Below, piece after piece: positions 9,400 to 21,092 of a stretch of DNA of 64,000 bases. A program made the position numbers and the translations under genes. The notes beneath the pieces are model-generated. The model saw nothing but the letters and a program-made list of their open reading frames with translations. It did no database searches and was not told the origin of the DNA. How positions within the stretch are numbered: position 1 is the stretch's first letter; each line of letters opens with the position of its first letter. This DNA comes from Pogostemon cablin (lineage: Eukaryota > Streptophyta > Magnoliopsida > Lamiales > Lamiaceae). The stretch lies in the NCBI GenBank assembly GCA_023678885.1, contig CM042966.1:25434028-25498027 (forward strand), given 5' to 3'.

Positions 9400-10350
9400 A
9401 TAAACCACAAAACAAAAAGAAGGAAGTTGGCTCTAAACTGCGGTGTATGACCACCTAGGTAAGAGGCTGAAATCAGTTTGTTGGAGGACTGAGAGGATAG
9501 GTAACTCTAGTTGCTTACCTTTCCTACAAGAGAAGATTGGATCAAGAGAGTCGTCGCCATCCTCCTAAACAGCCAGCACATCATACCTAGAAGAGATAGG
9601 CAAATCTTGCTCTTGTTGAGTGGAGGTAGAAGCGTGGACTAGCTGTTCAGGGCTGTTAGAACCCTACATCCGTGGTTTGGATCTATTCTTCTTCCTTCTC
9701 TTCAAGGTTTTGAAGGAATACTGCAGATTAACATCCTCTCCTCTTCCCGTGGGTTGTGCTTCTTCATTCAGCAAATGTAAATAACTAAATATTACTCAAT
9801 AGAAAGTTATAAAAGCAGTTGTAATTACAACTATCAAGCTTACCTTGATACCAACAATAGTTTACAGAAATAGGTCCGTCTCAGTTAACTGCCAAATGTC
9901 CAGCCCTCCATCACTAGATGGAATTTTCGCCATTTCATACAGCCTATAAGCAACAGCAATGCAACACAGCTTTATGTAACCATATCTTCAATTGCTTTCT
10001 TAAAATACGACAGTTGCATAGAAAATTAGCATCAATTCAAATAGCTCAACTCCACTAGAGTAATAAAACAAGTTAAATTCTGCTTTACTGATCTATTCAT
10101 AAAAAAATAAAAATGAGGGCTCTATATAGGCTACTATAAAGACAATAGGAAGGTGATCAGGTAAAGAAAGTTATATAGAAGTTATAATCTGATTTCATAC
10201 CCTTATCTTCATTCATTGGCACCACACTATCATTTTAATCAATATATATAACCTAAGAATGAATAGAGTACTATTTCAGCAGCCCCTTTTCTGTTGGTGG
10301 TCCAAACACCTCCAGTGCTCCACCATCCTATTAAAAACCTAGTTAAAGAA
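9400..10350 (-). pseudogene. Exon-like fragments of an unidentified gene in CACTA (minus strand)
   Basis: Three segments read like protein. Near 10340-10280, after an AG, is DGGALEVFGPPTEKGLLK then stop. Near 9960-9880 is AVAYRLYEMAKIPSSDGGLD then IWQLTETDLFL and a stop. Near 9780-9480 is a longer stretch, HLLNEEAQPTGRGEDVNLQY, a basic KRRKKNRSKPR patch, then SRYDVLAV, broken by two TAG codons. The last piece resembles the tail of plant gag-like/LINE ORF1 proteins in style only. Whether these belong to one gene or several is not settled. Confidence 0.3.
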
Positions 10351-11013
10351 TGAATCAGATGTCAAATATCAAAACGAGACAAGGTTATTGTAAAGCTACC
10401 AAAATTGTGGGAATCTAATAAGATGTAGATAATATAATACTTTACGTAATTCACTATAATTTAGACAAAATTAAAAGTTAATTATGAATGTCCCTAACTA
10501 AATCAAATGGTCAAAGAAAGGACAAAATAGCCCAAAATACTAGGTATTCACATGATAACCCAATTTGATGTTTTGATAACATTTAAAGCATAGTGGAACA
10601 CATGATTTCGAAGGGGCCAGTACATAAGAATCAAGGCATTATAATAAGATGTATCAAGCAGAAAGTAATGACTGTTATGACTATTGTTTCACAGCATCAT
10701 AACCTTAAGCCTAAAAGACACCAAACTGGACATGTCATTGGTAAGCCTTACTTCAAACTTAAGCTAAGCATCTTTGAGTTAGTTTCTTTATCCTTCTTTG
10801 ACTCACGTTTGCTCAAATGTAACCATGGTTTTTCATACTTAATCCGCTTGGAGCCAAATCTTCAGATAACGTTAACACAAATTTCAATAAGATTCAGGAT
10901 AATTACAAGAATTCAGTAACCCAACCTAGAACATAGCAGATTCACTTAATAAGAATTCAAATAAGATCACATTTAAAGCAGAAACTTTACAGGTTCAGAA
11001 AATCTAAGAAGAA

Positions 11014-11277
11014 TTAATAACATAAAAGAATCCATAAGAAATCCAATGAATAGATAAGGAGAGAGGGATTTGCCTTGGTGTAGTCCCATTCACGAGCGAT
11101 CCCAGATTCAGGAATTGTAAAAATTATGGACATGATTTCAAGCCCAGGGACAAAATCAAAAATTCCGACAGTGAATAAATGAAGGGCAAAATAGAATTTC
11201 CCTAGTGAAGAGATATGGTTGCCCAAATCGTGAGAAAAGCCCACCAATTGAGAAATCAATGGCACTAAATTTTGCAC
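11014..11277 (-). pseudogene. Unidentified minus-strand open segment within CACTA
   Basis: This is 88 codons without a stop, reading LVPLISQLVGFSHDLGNHIS and later IPESGIAREWDYTK. It lies about 230 bp downstream of the putative first exon. It looks more like coding than the surrounding AT-rich DNA, but splice borders are unclear and no family is recognised. It could be exon 2 or a chance ORF. Confidence 0.25.
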
Positions 11278-11510
11278 AAAGTAACCCTTCTCTTTAAATT
11301 CTTTGCTTCACGAAGCAACCCAGTACATAAAATTCTCTTTTAGAGCCTAAGATTATTATAATATTCCAACAATAAAATTAAAATAAAATCAAGCAGCATT
11401 TTAAAAATTGAGAGCAAGAGTAGGCTATATTAAAATCCCAATCGAAATTTCAAACACACTAGATATCAATGTTTTTCTTCTTTAAATTCCAAGAGAGAAC
11501 GGGAAAACAC

Positions 11511-11637
11511 CTGTGAAATTATCAGAAGCAGTACCAATAATACAGTCGGCGGTCGCGGTCGCGGTCGTGTTGTGGGTGACATCTCCATGGCAGGTGAGAG
11601 CTCTTGCAGGCTCTAATTCTTCAAAAGGATTTTCCAT
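11511..11637 (-). pseudogene. Putative first exon of a gene captured in the CACTA element
   Basis: The minus strand begins with ATG at 11637 and reads MENPFEELEPARALTCHGD, then a T/A/C-rich stretch ending IIGTASDNFTG. A consensus-like donor (CACAG|GTGTTT) follows at 11510. Base composition is clearly richer in G and C than the flanks, with a repeated GGTCGC run, as expected of coding sequence. I do not recognise the protein. It lies at the correct end of the transposon to be the start of the minus-strand gene whose other segments follow at 11277-11014, ~10350-10280 and ~9960-9400. Confidence 0.4.
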
Positions 11638-12029
11638 ACAGACGATGGCGGTCGCAGTCGTGAATGAAGAATTTCAACTTGCTTTATCATTTTCTTCGAA
11701 AAGTTAGGGTTTAAACGTGGGATTCACAGTGAAACAGGAAGATATTAATTCTGATTTCTAAATCCTTCTTTCTTATTTCTTTATAACTTCAAATTACTTT
11801 AAATAAAATAGAAAATAGAAGAGGGAAAATGAGGAGCCAAAATTTCACTCTAGAGGAATTTCCTTTTACTATTTCAATGACGGGATTTTACGTTATTAAG
11901 GAGAGGAGTATTAATTCCCTCGTTAACATTTATGTATATTATTTTATAAGTACATAAAATGGTCTTTAATGAGAGGAAATACCTTCTGTCATTATTTTTT
12001 TTGTCATTATTGACCCATTTTCTTGTAGT

Positions 12030-13042
12030 GTTATCTTTTTCTTCCTTTTATCTTGATTTTTGGTATGAATTGCATAGTCATTAGTGTTTTTTGTAACCTT
12101 TGGGCTAATTTCTTATACAGTTCTAAGGTTTGATGGATTGATTTAATTGATTTGGGAACCTAGACCACATATTGGGATTTTATGCAGTTGATATTCTGAT
12201 TTTACTTAATTTATTCAAACTTGTTTATCTGCTTCGTAACGTTTTCATAATATTTTCAAGACATCCGCTATAATGCTTGAATCATTGTGTTAGTTTGTGT
12301 GCGTTCATGATTGGATTTATTTATCTGTTAGGGATTGAAGTAGTTCCGCTATAAACATGTTAATTTCATGAACGAGTAAATCAGATATTTGATTTGTTTG
12401 GTAGAACAATGCAATTAAACATTCAAGTAGGAAGTGAATAGAACTCTATAGTAATTTTAGAGAATATCTTATTAGTCAAACTTACCATTCGGATGTATTG
12501 TTGTTTGCTTTGATTAGTATCTAGGAATAAGGCTAGGTAATATTCGCGCACCTTAGGGAATAAATCAGAATATACTGTTAGCTTAAAATCGGATCATATC
12601 TGGTGGGTTAACATGATTAAGTGGTGTATTTTCATTGACGCTACATGAATGAACAATTGGAAGTCTAGAAACCCAAATTAATTGGTCTATATCTGATCCC
12701 TTAGAACTGTTGCTTATCTTTTGATTAGAACTTATTTATTTTTATTTCTTTTAATTAATTCAGTTATTTAATATTTTGTTATTTAGATTATCAATTTAAA
12801 AACTCTTGGAAATTGGTTACGCAATTCTTATTAAATATTTCCTCGGTCCCAAAATATTTTGCACACTTCATTTGTAAATTACAAAGGAAGTGTGCAAAAA
12901 ATTTTGGGACGGAGGGAGTAGTAATCTAGAATAATTAATAAATTGTCTCAGTGGGATCGATAATTTAACTTGAGTACTTGTTGCTACAATTGACATCCTT
13001 ACACTTGAGGATTAAATTGGAGTGCACAAAATACGCCTATCA
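12030..13042 (+). repeat. Element 2 5' LTR, 3' portion
   Basis: It is collinear with 16602-17752 from TTATCTTT(T/C)TCTTCC onward, and ends CCTATCA just before the AGTTTTT spacer and primer site. Its start coincides exactly with the CACTA terminus TTTTCTTGTAGTG. An 81-bp Stowaway-like insertion is at 12838-12918. Confidence 0.8.
12838..12918. mobile_element. Short Stowaway-like MITE in 5' LTR of element 2
   Basis: It has TA target duplicates and the right terminus TTTTGGGACGGAGGGAG. The interior (TTTTGCACACTTC and GGAAGTGTGCAAAA) is a near-perfect palindrome. Confidence 0.75.
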
Positions 13043-13047
13043 AGTTT

Positions 13048-13068
13048 TTGGCGCCGTGTGCCGGGGAC
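13048..13068 (+). other. Primer-binding site of element 2
   Basis: TTGGCGCCGTGTGCCGGGGAC is the plant gypsy primer site with one altered spot (GTGTG instead of GTTG). It lies 5 nt after the LTR end. Confidence 0.85.
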
Positions 13069-13180
13069 AGTTTTAATTATTTACTTTCTTTTATTTCTAG
13101 TTTAGTTAGGACTTTTTATTGCTTTATTTCATTTTTTTTATTTGGATATATTCTGACTATAAATTATTTTGAGGTACATG

Positions 13181-14251
13181 AGATGGACGAAATATTGAAA
13201 CGCTATGAAAATCAAAATATTATGGATCCTTCTCTATGCATAGATGAAATATTGAAACGCTATGAGAATCAGAAGCTATGGTTCCTTCTCTATATTACAT
13301 GGATGAAAGGAATTATGGTTATGATTCTCTAGTGAATCAAAGTTCTTCTCAGTACTACAGTCAAGTCAGATATGAAGATGAATGGTCTTGTGCTTACAAT
13401 GAAAATTCATATCAACCTTATCAAGAGAACACTTATTCTGGTTCGACCGAAGTTTCCCAAGGATTGCAAGGTGCATTGAGTCATCCATCAACAAGCATGA
13501 AGAAACCATGGAAATTATGGAAGCTCTTGAAATAAAGATGAAGGTTGAAGCGCATGAGAGGTAGCAGGAGAGGAATGAAATCATGGAAAGAATTCAAAAT
13601 CTTGCGAACATAGCTGCAAGTTTAAATGCTCAACTTCAACAAGAGGAAAGAATGGATGAAGAAGGATTTGAGGAAGATATTGTTGTTCTATTGCGCACTG
13701 GAATGCAGTTTGAAGGTCCTATGTTGTCGTTTGAGGAAGAAAAAGTCGAAGAGAAATCTACTAGATTAAGTCAAGTGGCTCCATTCGAATTGAGCTATCA
13801 ATTGGAGACAATTTTTGAGGAAAAAGAAGAGATTGATGTAGAATTTGAGGATGTTGAAGAAGAAAAGAAAGAAGAAGAGCAAAGTCATGAAGCAACCGAA
13901 GAGGACTTGAAGAATGAAATGAGCATTTCTAATCCTTTAAACTCTTTAAGTTGCATTGAATTTGTTGATATTATTTCTGTTGACTTTGTTTTACCTAATG
14001 ATTCCTCACATATTTTTAGGGATAAAAATGAGTTAGAAGAGAAGTTGAGAATTTTCGTCAGAAGAATGAATAAGTGGTGGAGTAGAATGAAGAAGTTGAT
14101 GAAATTTGATCTTAACATGGTTGGCAAGGTCAAGATCAATTTTAAGAATTCCAACGAGGTCATCCCTTGCCATAAGTATTGGATTGATGAAGAAACACAC
14201 CAATTAAAATACGATGGCAAGGATGAAAGATATCCATGGCAATTCCGATGA
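13181..14251 (+). pseudogene. Degenerate gag-like ORF of element 2
   Basis: Coding-like sequence runs through three frames. It starts with MDEILKRYENQ, duplicated in tandem (about 13183-13285), then a Y/S/N/Q-rich stretch (SSSQYYSQVRYEDEW). A shift follows near 13490 into EETMEIMEALEIKMKVEAHE, a TAG at 13561-13563, and an open 222-codon ORF (13583-14251). That ORF begins with a coiled coil (MERIQNLANIAASLNAQLQQ), has TGMQFEGPM (compare the SGTQYEGPM after gag in element 1), an acidic middle, and a basic tail ending RYPWQFR. It resembles the C-terminal piece of Athila/Tat Gag plus linker with no enzyme after it. Probably a relic. Confidence 0.6.
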
Positions 14252-14263
14252 GCCTGAGGTATT

Positions 14264-14440
14264 CTGTCGTGACTCTCTGATATTAAACATGAGCGCTTGT
14301 TGGGGGTTGTCCCTCCTGTTTTAATTGCTTTTATGTGTTTGTGTGGTGGTGGAATTTTATTAGGTGCTGCTCGATTACGGTATATACTTCTTTGCAAACT
14401 TAGTTTCTCACTTTGTTTGATCTAAGTTTGGGAGGTTACG
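14264..14440 (+). other. Conserved post-ORF block of element 2
   Basis: The motifs GTCGTGACTCTC, ATTAAACATGAGCGCTTG, TTGGGGGTTGTCCCTCC and CTAAGTTTGGGAGG appear in the same order and spacing as in element 1 (2990-3195, minus strand). The block lies immediately after the last ORF in both. Confidence 0.6.
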
Positions 14441-15882
14441 TACATACCTTGTCTTGCTGTACTGAAGTAAATTTTCTGCATTGTATTATGTTGTATGTTT
14501 GAAGGGTCGATTTTTTTACGATTAGTTGATATTTTTGATTTATTCTTGAATGTTGATTTTTTGATTTTTTTTTTTTTTTTTTGCAATTTTCCAGGTGTTT
14601 TTGTTAGTGTTTATGTGTTGTGTGTTGATCCTAGTGTCGGTCTAGTTGATTTTTGGTTCTCTATGATGATTTTCTGATTTTTCTTAGCATTTGATTATAT
14701 GTGTGATTGTGTTTGAGAAGCAGTTTGAGATTGTGCTTTGATATTGAGATGCTTGAAATTTAATTATATGCATGGATGATTAGCTATGTAACTTTATTAG
14801 GTTTGCTCATTCATTCTTATGGCCATGTGAGATTTAAGCCTTTTGAAATCATGACTAGTAGCATGATTCAGTATATTTTTGTAAGTGTCGTTCATATACA
14901 TGTATTCTAGAACTTGACTTTACATTTTGCTTGAAGCTACGTGTTTGATTAGATGATAGGAAATGATCTTAGGCCATCTTTGTTATTTATTAGTCACCAG
15001 CCAAATTATTATCCTACATATTAAAATTATCCGTAGTCAACTCTTTTGACCCTAAAAGTCTTATTTGTTGGAAGCCTACGTAATTAGCCAATTGATCCCT
15101 TTGCTAGCCTTAAAAATTCCTACCTAGTAGAGAGTTGAAGGAGTCAATTTGGTGTCTTGTGATGAAGAATATAAAGAGAAGAAATTTGGAAGTGATGAAA
15201 ATTGTTGAAGAGAATGGTTAAAACTTGTATGAAGGGGTAGTGCCCGAAACTGGTACCCCATGAAAAAGGGTAGTGCCTGAAACTGGTACCTTATTTGAAA
15301 AAAAAAAAAGAAGAGAGAAAAAAAAAATAGATTCAATTAAGGAAGTTGGTGGTCAAAAGTGAAGGAGGAATCAAGTTGCAAAAAGAATTGAAGAGTGTTG
15401 AAGGAGAAAGAAGAAAGTGAAGCTGTTTATTGAAAAGCTGTAAGTCCTCTTTGATTCTCTACAAATGAATTAGTCATTTAATCCATATGTTTTCTACCTT
15501 TACCAAAGAGCCAACATTACACCCTAATGCAAGACCTTTGTGACCCTATTATCGAAATTATTCCTTTAGTCAAGAGTTGAGATGATTGTCAAACTTATGG
15601 TTACGCGTATGTTTGAATTGATTATGAGTATAAACACCTTACCTTAAAATGTATATCGCACACTTGAGCGATGAGCGTAAATACTACCCGTGAGAATGGG
15701 TGGATAAGTATTCCGAAAAAGTAAAGTAGTTGATTTGAATTGTATGTTTTTAGATGGATAGTTATCTTGTATTTAAAGTATGATTGTTGAATTGTTATAT
15801 TGTCTTGGATGTCTTCTGCTGTGAAATTTTCTCTCAAGTTACTCTATTGGTTTTCTATGTCGTTGTCTTAGGACGAGCAACA
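14441..15882 (+). other. Non-coding interior of element 2
   Basis: No credible ORF is seen in 1.4 kb. A short tandem pair (GGGTAGTGCCCGAAACTGG and GGGTAGTGCCTGAAACTGG) lies at 15235-15291, with an A-rich stretch after it. The region ends with ACAGGTAAGTTTGGGGG, the probable polypurine tract. Confidence 0.55.
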
Positions 15883-16109
15883 GGTAAGTTTGGGGGTTTA
15901 TTGAGAGTGGAATTTCACGTATTTTAAGTGTGCACATTATACTGTTTTGCTTAGAAAAATTATCGTTTTTTGCATGGAATTGTGTACGTTTGAGTATTTA
16001 CACGATTTTGAGGCTACTAAGGTGTTTTTGTGAGTTTTGAAGGCAGAAAACAGGGAAAAACAGGCCAAAGACGGAAGCAGCATGAAATAGAGTCAGAACG
16101 GGCCATCTC

Positions 16110-16290
16110 TGGAGCTGCTCGGCTAGCAGCTCGGGTCGACCTGGACCCGCTTTCCACGCTAACCCAGCCGAGTGGGGTCCAGATAGGGCCTTAGTGACGT
16201 GGCAAGACATTCTGCATCAGCTCGGATGCCGCTCGTCCAGGTCCATATCGAGCTGGAGCCGAGCTGGGTGTCGAGCTGTCCAATTTCGGC
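16110..16290. repeat. GC-rich hairpin patch in 3' LTR of element 2
   Basis: Within AT-rich LTR, this patch repeats GAGCTG/CAGCTC and CTGGACC/GGTCCAG boxes. CTGGACCC at 16141 can pair with GGGTCCAG at 16175, and CAGCTCGG at 16218 with CCGAGCTG at 16259. Its distance from the LTR start (about 210-390 bp) is like that of cluster C in element 1. Confidence 0.6.
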
Positions 16291-17406
16291 CCCAGTCACG
16301 GCATGTTCGATTCTGTAGTGTATTTGTGCATCCAGATCATGTTTTTGGCAGAAAATTCGACGCGAAGAAGCCCTACAATAGTTTAAGACTTAAGAAGGGA
16401 GATCAATATAGAAATTGGAGAGAATCCATCCACAACCCATCATCGATTCACGCCTCTAACACACACATATCAGATTCACATCTGATTTTCATCTTTCATC
16501 CATCTTCAAGTAGTTTGAAGTGCTAATTGAAGGAGATCGGACGATCGAAGAGTCGGAGAAGGAACGCAAACTTATGCTTACGTTAGGGTTTCAATATTCT
16601 TATCTTTCTCTTCCTTTTATCTTGATTTTTGGTACGAATTGCATAGCCATGAGTGTTGTTTGTAACCTCATGGACTAATTTCTTATACAGTTCTAGGGTT
16701 TGATGGAATGATTTAATTGATTTGGGAACTTAGACCACAAATTGAGATTTATACAGTTGATATTCTGATTTTACTTAATTTATTCAGACTTGCTTATCTG
16801 CTTCGGAACTTCTTTATAATATTTTCATGACATCCGCTATAATGCTTGAATTATTGTGTTAGCTTGTGTGCGTTCATGATTGACATTGTCTATCTGTTAG
16901 GGATTGAAGTAGTTCCGCTATAAACACGTTAATTCCATGAACGGGTAAATCAGATACTTGATTTGTTTAGTGGAACAATGCAATTAAATATTCAAGTAGG
17001 AAGTGAATAGAACGATGTAGTAATTTCAGAGAATAACTTGTTAGTCGAACTTACCATCCGGAGTTATTGTTGTTTGCTTTGATTAGTATCTAGGAATAAG
17101 GCTTGATAATATTCGCGCACCTTAGGGAATAAATAAGAATATATTGTTAGCTTAAAATCAGATCATATCTGGTGGGTTAACAGGATTAAGTGGAGTATTT
17201 TCATTGACGCTGCATGAATGAACAATTGGAAGTTTAGAAACCCAAATTATTTGGTCTATACCTTATCTCTTAGAACTGTTGCTTATCTCTTGATTATAAC
17301 TTGTATATTTTTACTGCTCTTAATTAATTCAGTTATTTAATATTTTGTTATTTAGATAATTAATTTAAAAATTCTTGGAAATTGATTACACAATTCTTAT
17401 TAAATA

Positions 17407-17645
17407 CTACATCTGTCCCGTTTCAATGTTTACATTTGTTTTTTGCACGTTGATTAAAAAGTATTATATTTTAATAGATAGTGGGTGGAAAAATATAATA
17501 TTTAATGTGAAGTGGGTAGATGTATCAGTGTTGGATGATATATTAATTGTTTTAGGTGGGTCCCATATTCCTAAAAAGGAAAATGTAAACATTGAAATGA
17601 GACGCGTAAAATAGAAACGTAAATATTGAAACGGGACGGAGAGAG
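17407..17645. mobile_element. Stowaway-like MITE in 3' LTR of element 2
   Basis: TA duplicates flank CTACATCTGTCCCG...GGACGGAGAGAG. The interior GTTTACATTTG and AATGTAAAC arms belong to another family than the element in the 5' LTR, and match the copy at 43203-43454. Confidence 0.75.
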
Positions 17646-17797
17646 TAGTAATCTAGAATAAATAAATAATTAACTGTCTCAGTGTGATAGATAATTTAGC
17701 TTAGGTACTTACTACTACAATTGACATCCTTACACTTGAGGATTAAATTGGAACATCTATTATAAGTTGAAAATTAAGTTTTTTTTTTAGAAGAGAT

Positions 17798-18040
17798 TAT
17801 TTGAGACGAGTTGTGAAATGGGTGGACCCGTTATTAAAATATGATTGTCATTAAAGTAAATTATATTAATTCATAATTAAAATGTGTCTTTTTAAAGTAT
17901 AATGAATAATGAATTAAAGTAGGTTTTTAATGTGTCATAATATGATTCATTACTAATATACTTTAACTACCAATAAACATATTTTACCAAATATACTTTA
18001 ATAATGGATTGATCCATCTCACATATACCCATCTGACAAG
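17798..18040. mobile_element. MITE of the GAGACGGGTCGACCC family
   Basis: Ends GAGACGAGTTGTG and CATCTCACA flank a TTAAAGTA-rich core. Other copies are at 23325-23560, 28010-28245, 28252-28450 and 52910-53182. Exact ends are uncertain. Confidence 0.55.
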
Positions 18041-18080
18041 AAAATATTCTTATAAGTTTATAAACATTTATGGGAAAGAC

Positions 18081-18330
18081 TTGTGTAAGACCATCTCACG
18101 GAAGCCCATGAGACGGATAAAAAGTGATAAGAAGTTATAGTATTTTTCATAAAAAGTGATAATTAATCGATGAAAAATGATAATGATGCAGTAAACTGTT
18201 TCATAAATAATTTATAGTATAAATAAAAATAATAATATTTTTTTAAAAAGTGATAATATTTTTAATAAAAAAATAATAATTGATTAAATAAGTGTAAAAT
18301 TATCTCTGTGAGAAGGACTCACGCAAAATT
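18081..18330. mobile_element. MITE of the GTGTGAGACC / AAAAAGTGATAAT family
   Basis: Terminal GTGTAAGACCATCTCACG and an inverted CTCACGCAAAAT end enclose repeated AAAAAGTGATAAT. Related copies are at 18480-18685, 19005-19447, 31079-31305, 34211-34408 and 55677-56170. Confidence 0.55.
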
Positions 18331-18479
18331 GTACCTATTTTTATTATAATCAAACATCGATCACTAAAAATAGAAAATTATATATATTTAAAGTATATAT
18401 TATATTATTCCCTCCATCTGATCTATTTCATACTTTTCATTTTCTCAAAAGAAAACAACATTTAACCTATGGAGTAACT

Positions 18480-18685
18480 CGTGTGTGAGACCATCTTACG
18501 ATAAAAATCATTTTATGCTTTTATACTTAATTATCACTTTTCCTATAAAATGTTATTATTTTTCAAACACTATAATTTGTTTATAAAATAGCATTATTAT
18601 TTTTTATTAACTAAGTATTATTTAAATTTTCTTATTATAAAAATCATCACTTTTTATTAGTAAATCATTGGCGTTATCCCACAAT
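18480..18685. mobile_element. MITE, second copy of the GTGTGAGACC family
   Basis: The end GTGTGTGAGACCATCTTACG and interior ATTATCACTTTT match the copy at 18081 in the opposite sense of the inner motif. Confidence 0.5.
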
Positions 18686-19004
18686 TGTTTGCCTAAACTA
18701 TGAACTCACAAATCACAATACAAAACAAGTTAATGTTATATTTGTTATCTCCACGCTTAACACACTACGTACTTTATAATCAATTAAAGAGACTAAATTA
18801 TTAAAATAAATAAATAAATGACATTTATTAATATTAAAAAAAAAAATTAGCTTGAGTTTATGGCAGAAGAAATATATAAATATACAAAATATCTTAAAAT
18901 AAAGCAATTATTTGAGCCCAAAATATATAGACGATTAAGCTTCTTTTTGATCAAATTTTATGCTAACAATAGATGCAAGAGCTGGTTCTGTGATGGTTAG
19001 CAGT

Positions 19005-19447
19005 TTTGTGTGATACTATCTCACGATGAAATTAGAAGCTTTCGTAATTAATTTTTCACTTTTTATTAAGATGTCATTACTTTTTTTTGAAAGATATTAA
19101 TATCATTTTCATTTATATAATACTATAAATTATTCATTAAATAATTCACAGATTATTATCAATATTTATTATAAATATTACTCCCTCCGTCCCAAAAATA
19201 CATTCGCGTATTTTTGGGCATGGAGTTTAAGAAAAGTAATTTTTTGGTGATATGATGTAAGAAAGAGAAGGGGTATTTTGGATAATTAAGTAGAATAAAG
19301 TGTATGATATAGTTGACTTTGACTAAATTGTGAATGTATTCATGGGACGAACCAAAATGGAAATGGCGAATGTATTCTTAGGACGGAGGGAATATCACTT
19401 TTTATGCGTCTCATAAAAATATTTTCATTAAATGATCTTACACAAGT
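19005..19447. mobile_element. GTGTGAGACC-family MITE split by a Stowaway
   Basis: The left part ends and the right part resumes (ATCACTTTTTATGCGTCTCAT) around the Stowaway at 19181-19392. The MITE is therefore older than the Stowaway. Confidence 0.5.
19181..19392. mobile_element. Stowaway MITE
   Basis: TA, then CTCCCTCCGTCCCAAAAATA, and the inverse ending GGACGGAGGGAA, then TA. Length is 212 bp. Confidence 0.85.
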
Positions 19448-19639
19448 TCAATTTTATCCGCGGGTTCGGATACCCTGCGGGTAATACCCTATTGGGTAAG
19501 GGTAGGGTAGAGCATATTCAGGTATAGGGTAGTACCCGTACCCGCTTGAAAATATTAAGGGTAGGGGTAGGATATGGTGTTTATAAAATATCCGATTACC
19601 CTACCCAATTACCCGTTTACTTTATATATATATATATAT

Positions 19640-20144
<505 letters not shown>

Positions 20145-20835
20145 TATTTTATTATATTTTATATTTAGTATAGTTTATTATATTTTATATTTTATATTTA
20201 TACATAGACATATAGGAGTATATCTTTTTGTATAATCTGAAAAATAGTTCCACTTTATAACGCACATACTAATGTACATCACATTGCTTATTCGATTTAA
20301 GAAAGCAAAAGGTTGACTAATAAAATGATACCCTCTAATATTTTATATTAATTTTTATTTTAATTAATGGGGGATTGAGGTAAGCTACTCACATCTCAAT
20401 TTTCTTCTTTTTTTTTAACTTTTGCATTTACTTTGATTTTCTTACATCATTGTGTATTTTAGGGTGGTATATTATTTTGTAGACAATTGTAGTCATTTTA
20501 AAATTTTGGATATCCGTTTATCCGCTGCTTATCCATTACCCGATGAATATTATCCGTACCCTACCCGATGATACATTTGAGGGTAATATAGTAGGGTAAT
20601 AGTAATAAAATAAAATGTGGATAGTATATGGATTGGACTCTGTTTACGCCCCTATCTATGATGAATGTAGACCAAGAGAAATCATGTGGTGAAAGCTAGA
20701 CTAGCGTGGCCTAACGAGCTATATATGCAGAATATATATAATTCTATCGCATTCAAAGTGCATGTATATAGGTATTTATATAAAATTATTACTCATAAAA
20801 AATAAATCCAAATAATGTAGGAATAATTTAATTTA

Positions 20836-21092
20836 GGGTTAATTGAAAAAAAAAAAACAACGAATTTACTCATATTGCAAATTAATCCTTATTTTTAAGA
20901 AATTACAAAAAAAACCACCACATTTAAGTATTGTTGCAAAACGCACCCAATTTATGATAAAAAGTAGGGTTTTTTGGGGTTTTTTTGCAACAATACTTAA
21001 AAGGTGGTAGTTTTTTTTTTTTTTGCAATTTTTCAAAAGTGATGATTAATTTGCAATAAAAGTAAAGTTCATGGTTTTTTTTGCAATTAATC
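20836..21092. mobile_element. Foldback Mutator-type MITE
   Basis: The inverted ends are GGGTTAATTG and GCAATTAATCC with long A- or T-rich arms, and the centre (ATTTAAGTATTGTTGCAAAA against TTTTGCAACAATACTTAAA) is an inverted repeat. Flanks TTTAATTTA and CTTAATTTA fit a 9-bp target duplicate with one change. The terminus matches that of the Pack-MULE at 56533. Confidence 0.7.

Larger units (their letters stand above)
8197..12029. mobile_element. CACTA (En/Spm-like) transposon, right part
   Basis: The right end, read inward on the minus strand, is CACTACAAGAAAATGGG, the classic CACTA terminus (12029-12013). CCTCTCATTAAA-type subterminal repeats occur in inverted orientation at both sides: about 8236-8305 on the left and about 11965-11980 on the right. 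The left terminus itself is missing because element 1 sits there; it should reappear left of the window. No transposase reading frame is seen, so this is a non-autonomous copy of more than 3.8 kb. Exon-like segments on the minus strand suggest a captured gene. Confidence 0.7.
12030..17752 (+). mobile_element. Element 2: non-autonomous gypsy LTR retrotransposon, 5' part cut by CACTA
   Basis: It has a truncated 5' LTR (12030-13042), primer site (13048-13068), a short frameshifted gag-like ORF region (13181-14251), a long non-coding interior, a polypurine-like tract (about 15883-15896) and a 3' LTR (15902-17752). No protease, reverse transcriptase or integrase is present. The two LTRs differ by roughly 7-8% where compared by eye, so this is an old insertion. 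The missing first ~700 bp of the 5' LTR should lie beyond the CACTA left end, off window. Confidence 0.8.
15902..17752 (+). repeat. Element 2 3' LTR (last ~30 bp lost)
   Basis: It begins TGAGAGTGGAATTTCACG right after the polypurine tract. From 16602 it aligns with the 5' LTR. It stops matching after GGATTAAATTGGA at 17752, short of the CCTATCA end. A GC-rich patch with inverted boxes lies at 16110-16290. A 239-bp Stowaway-like insertion is at 17407-17645. Confidence 0.75.

Noticed and set aside
13885..14397. 170-codon minus-strand ORF
   Set aside because: Shadow of the gag-like ORF of element 2 on the plus strand, which has coiled-coil and QFEGPM motifs.
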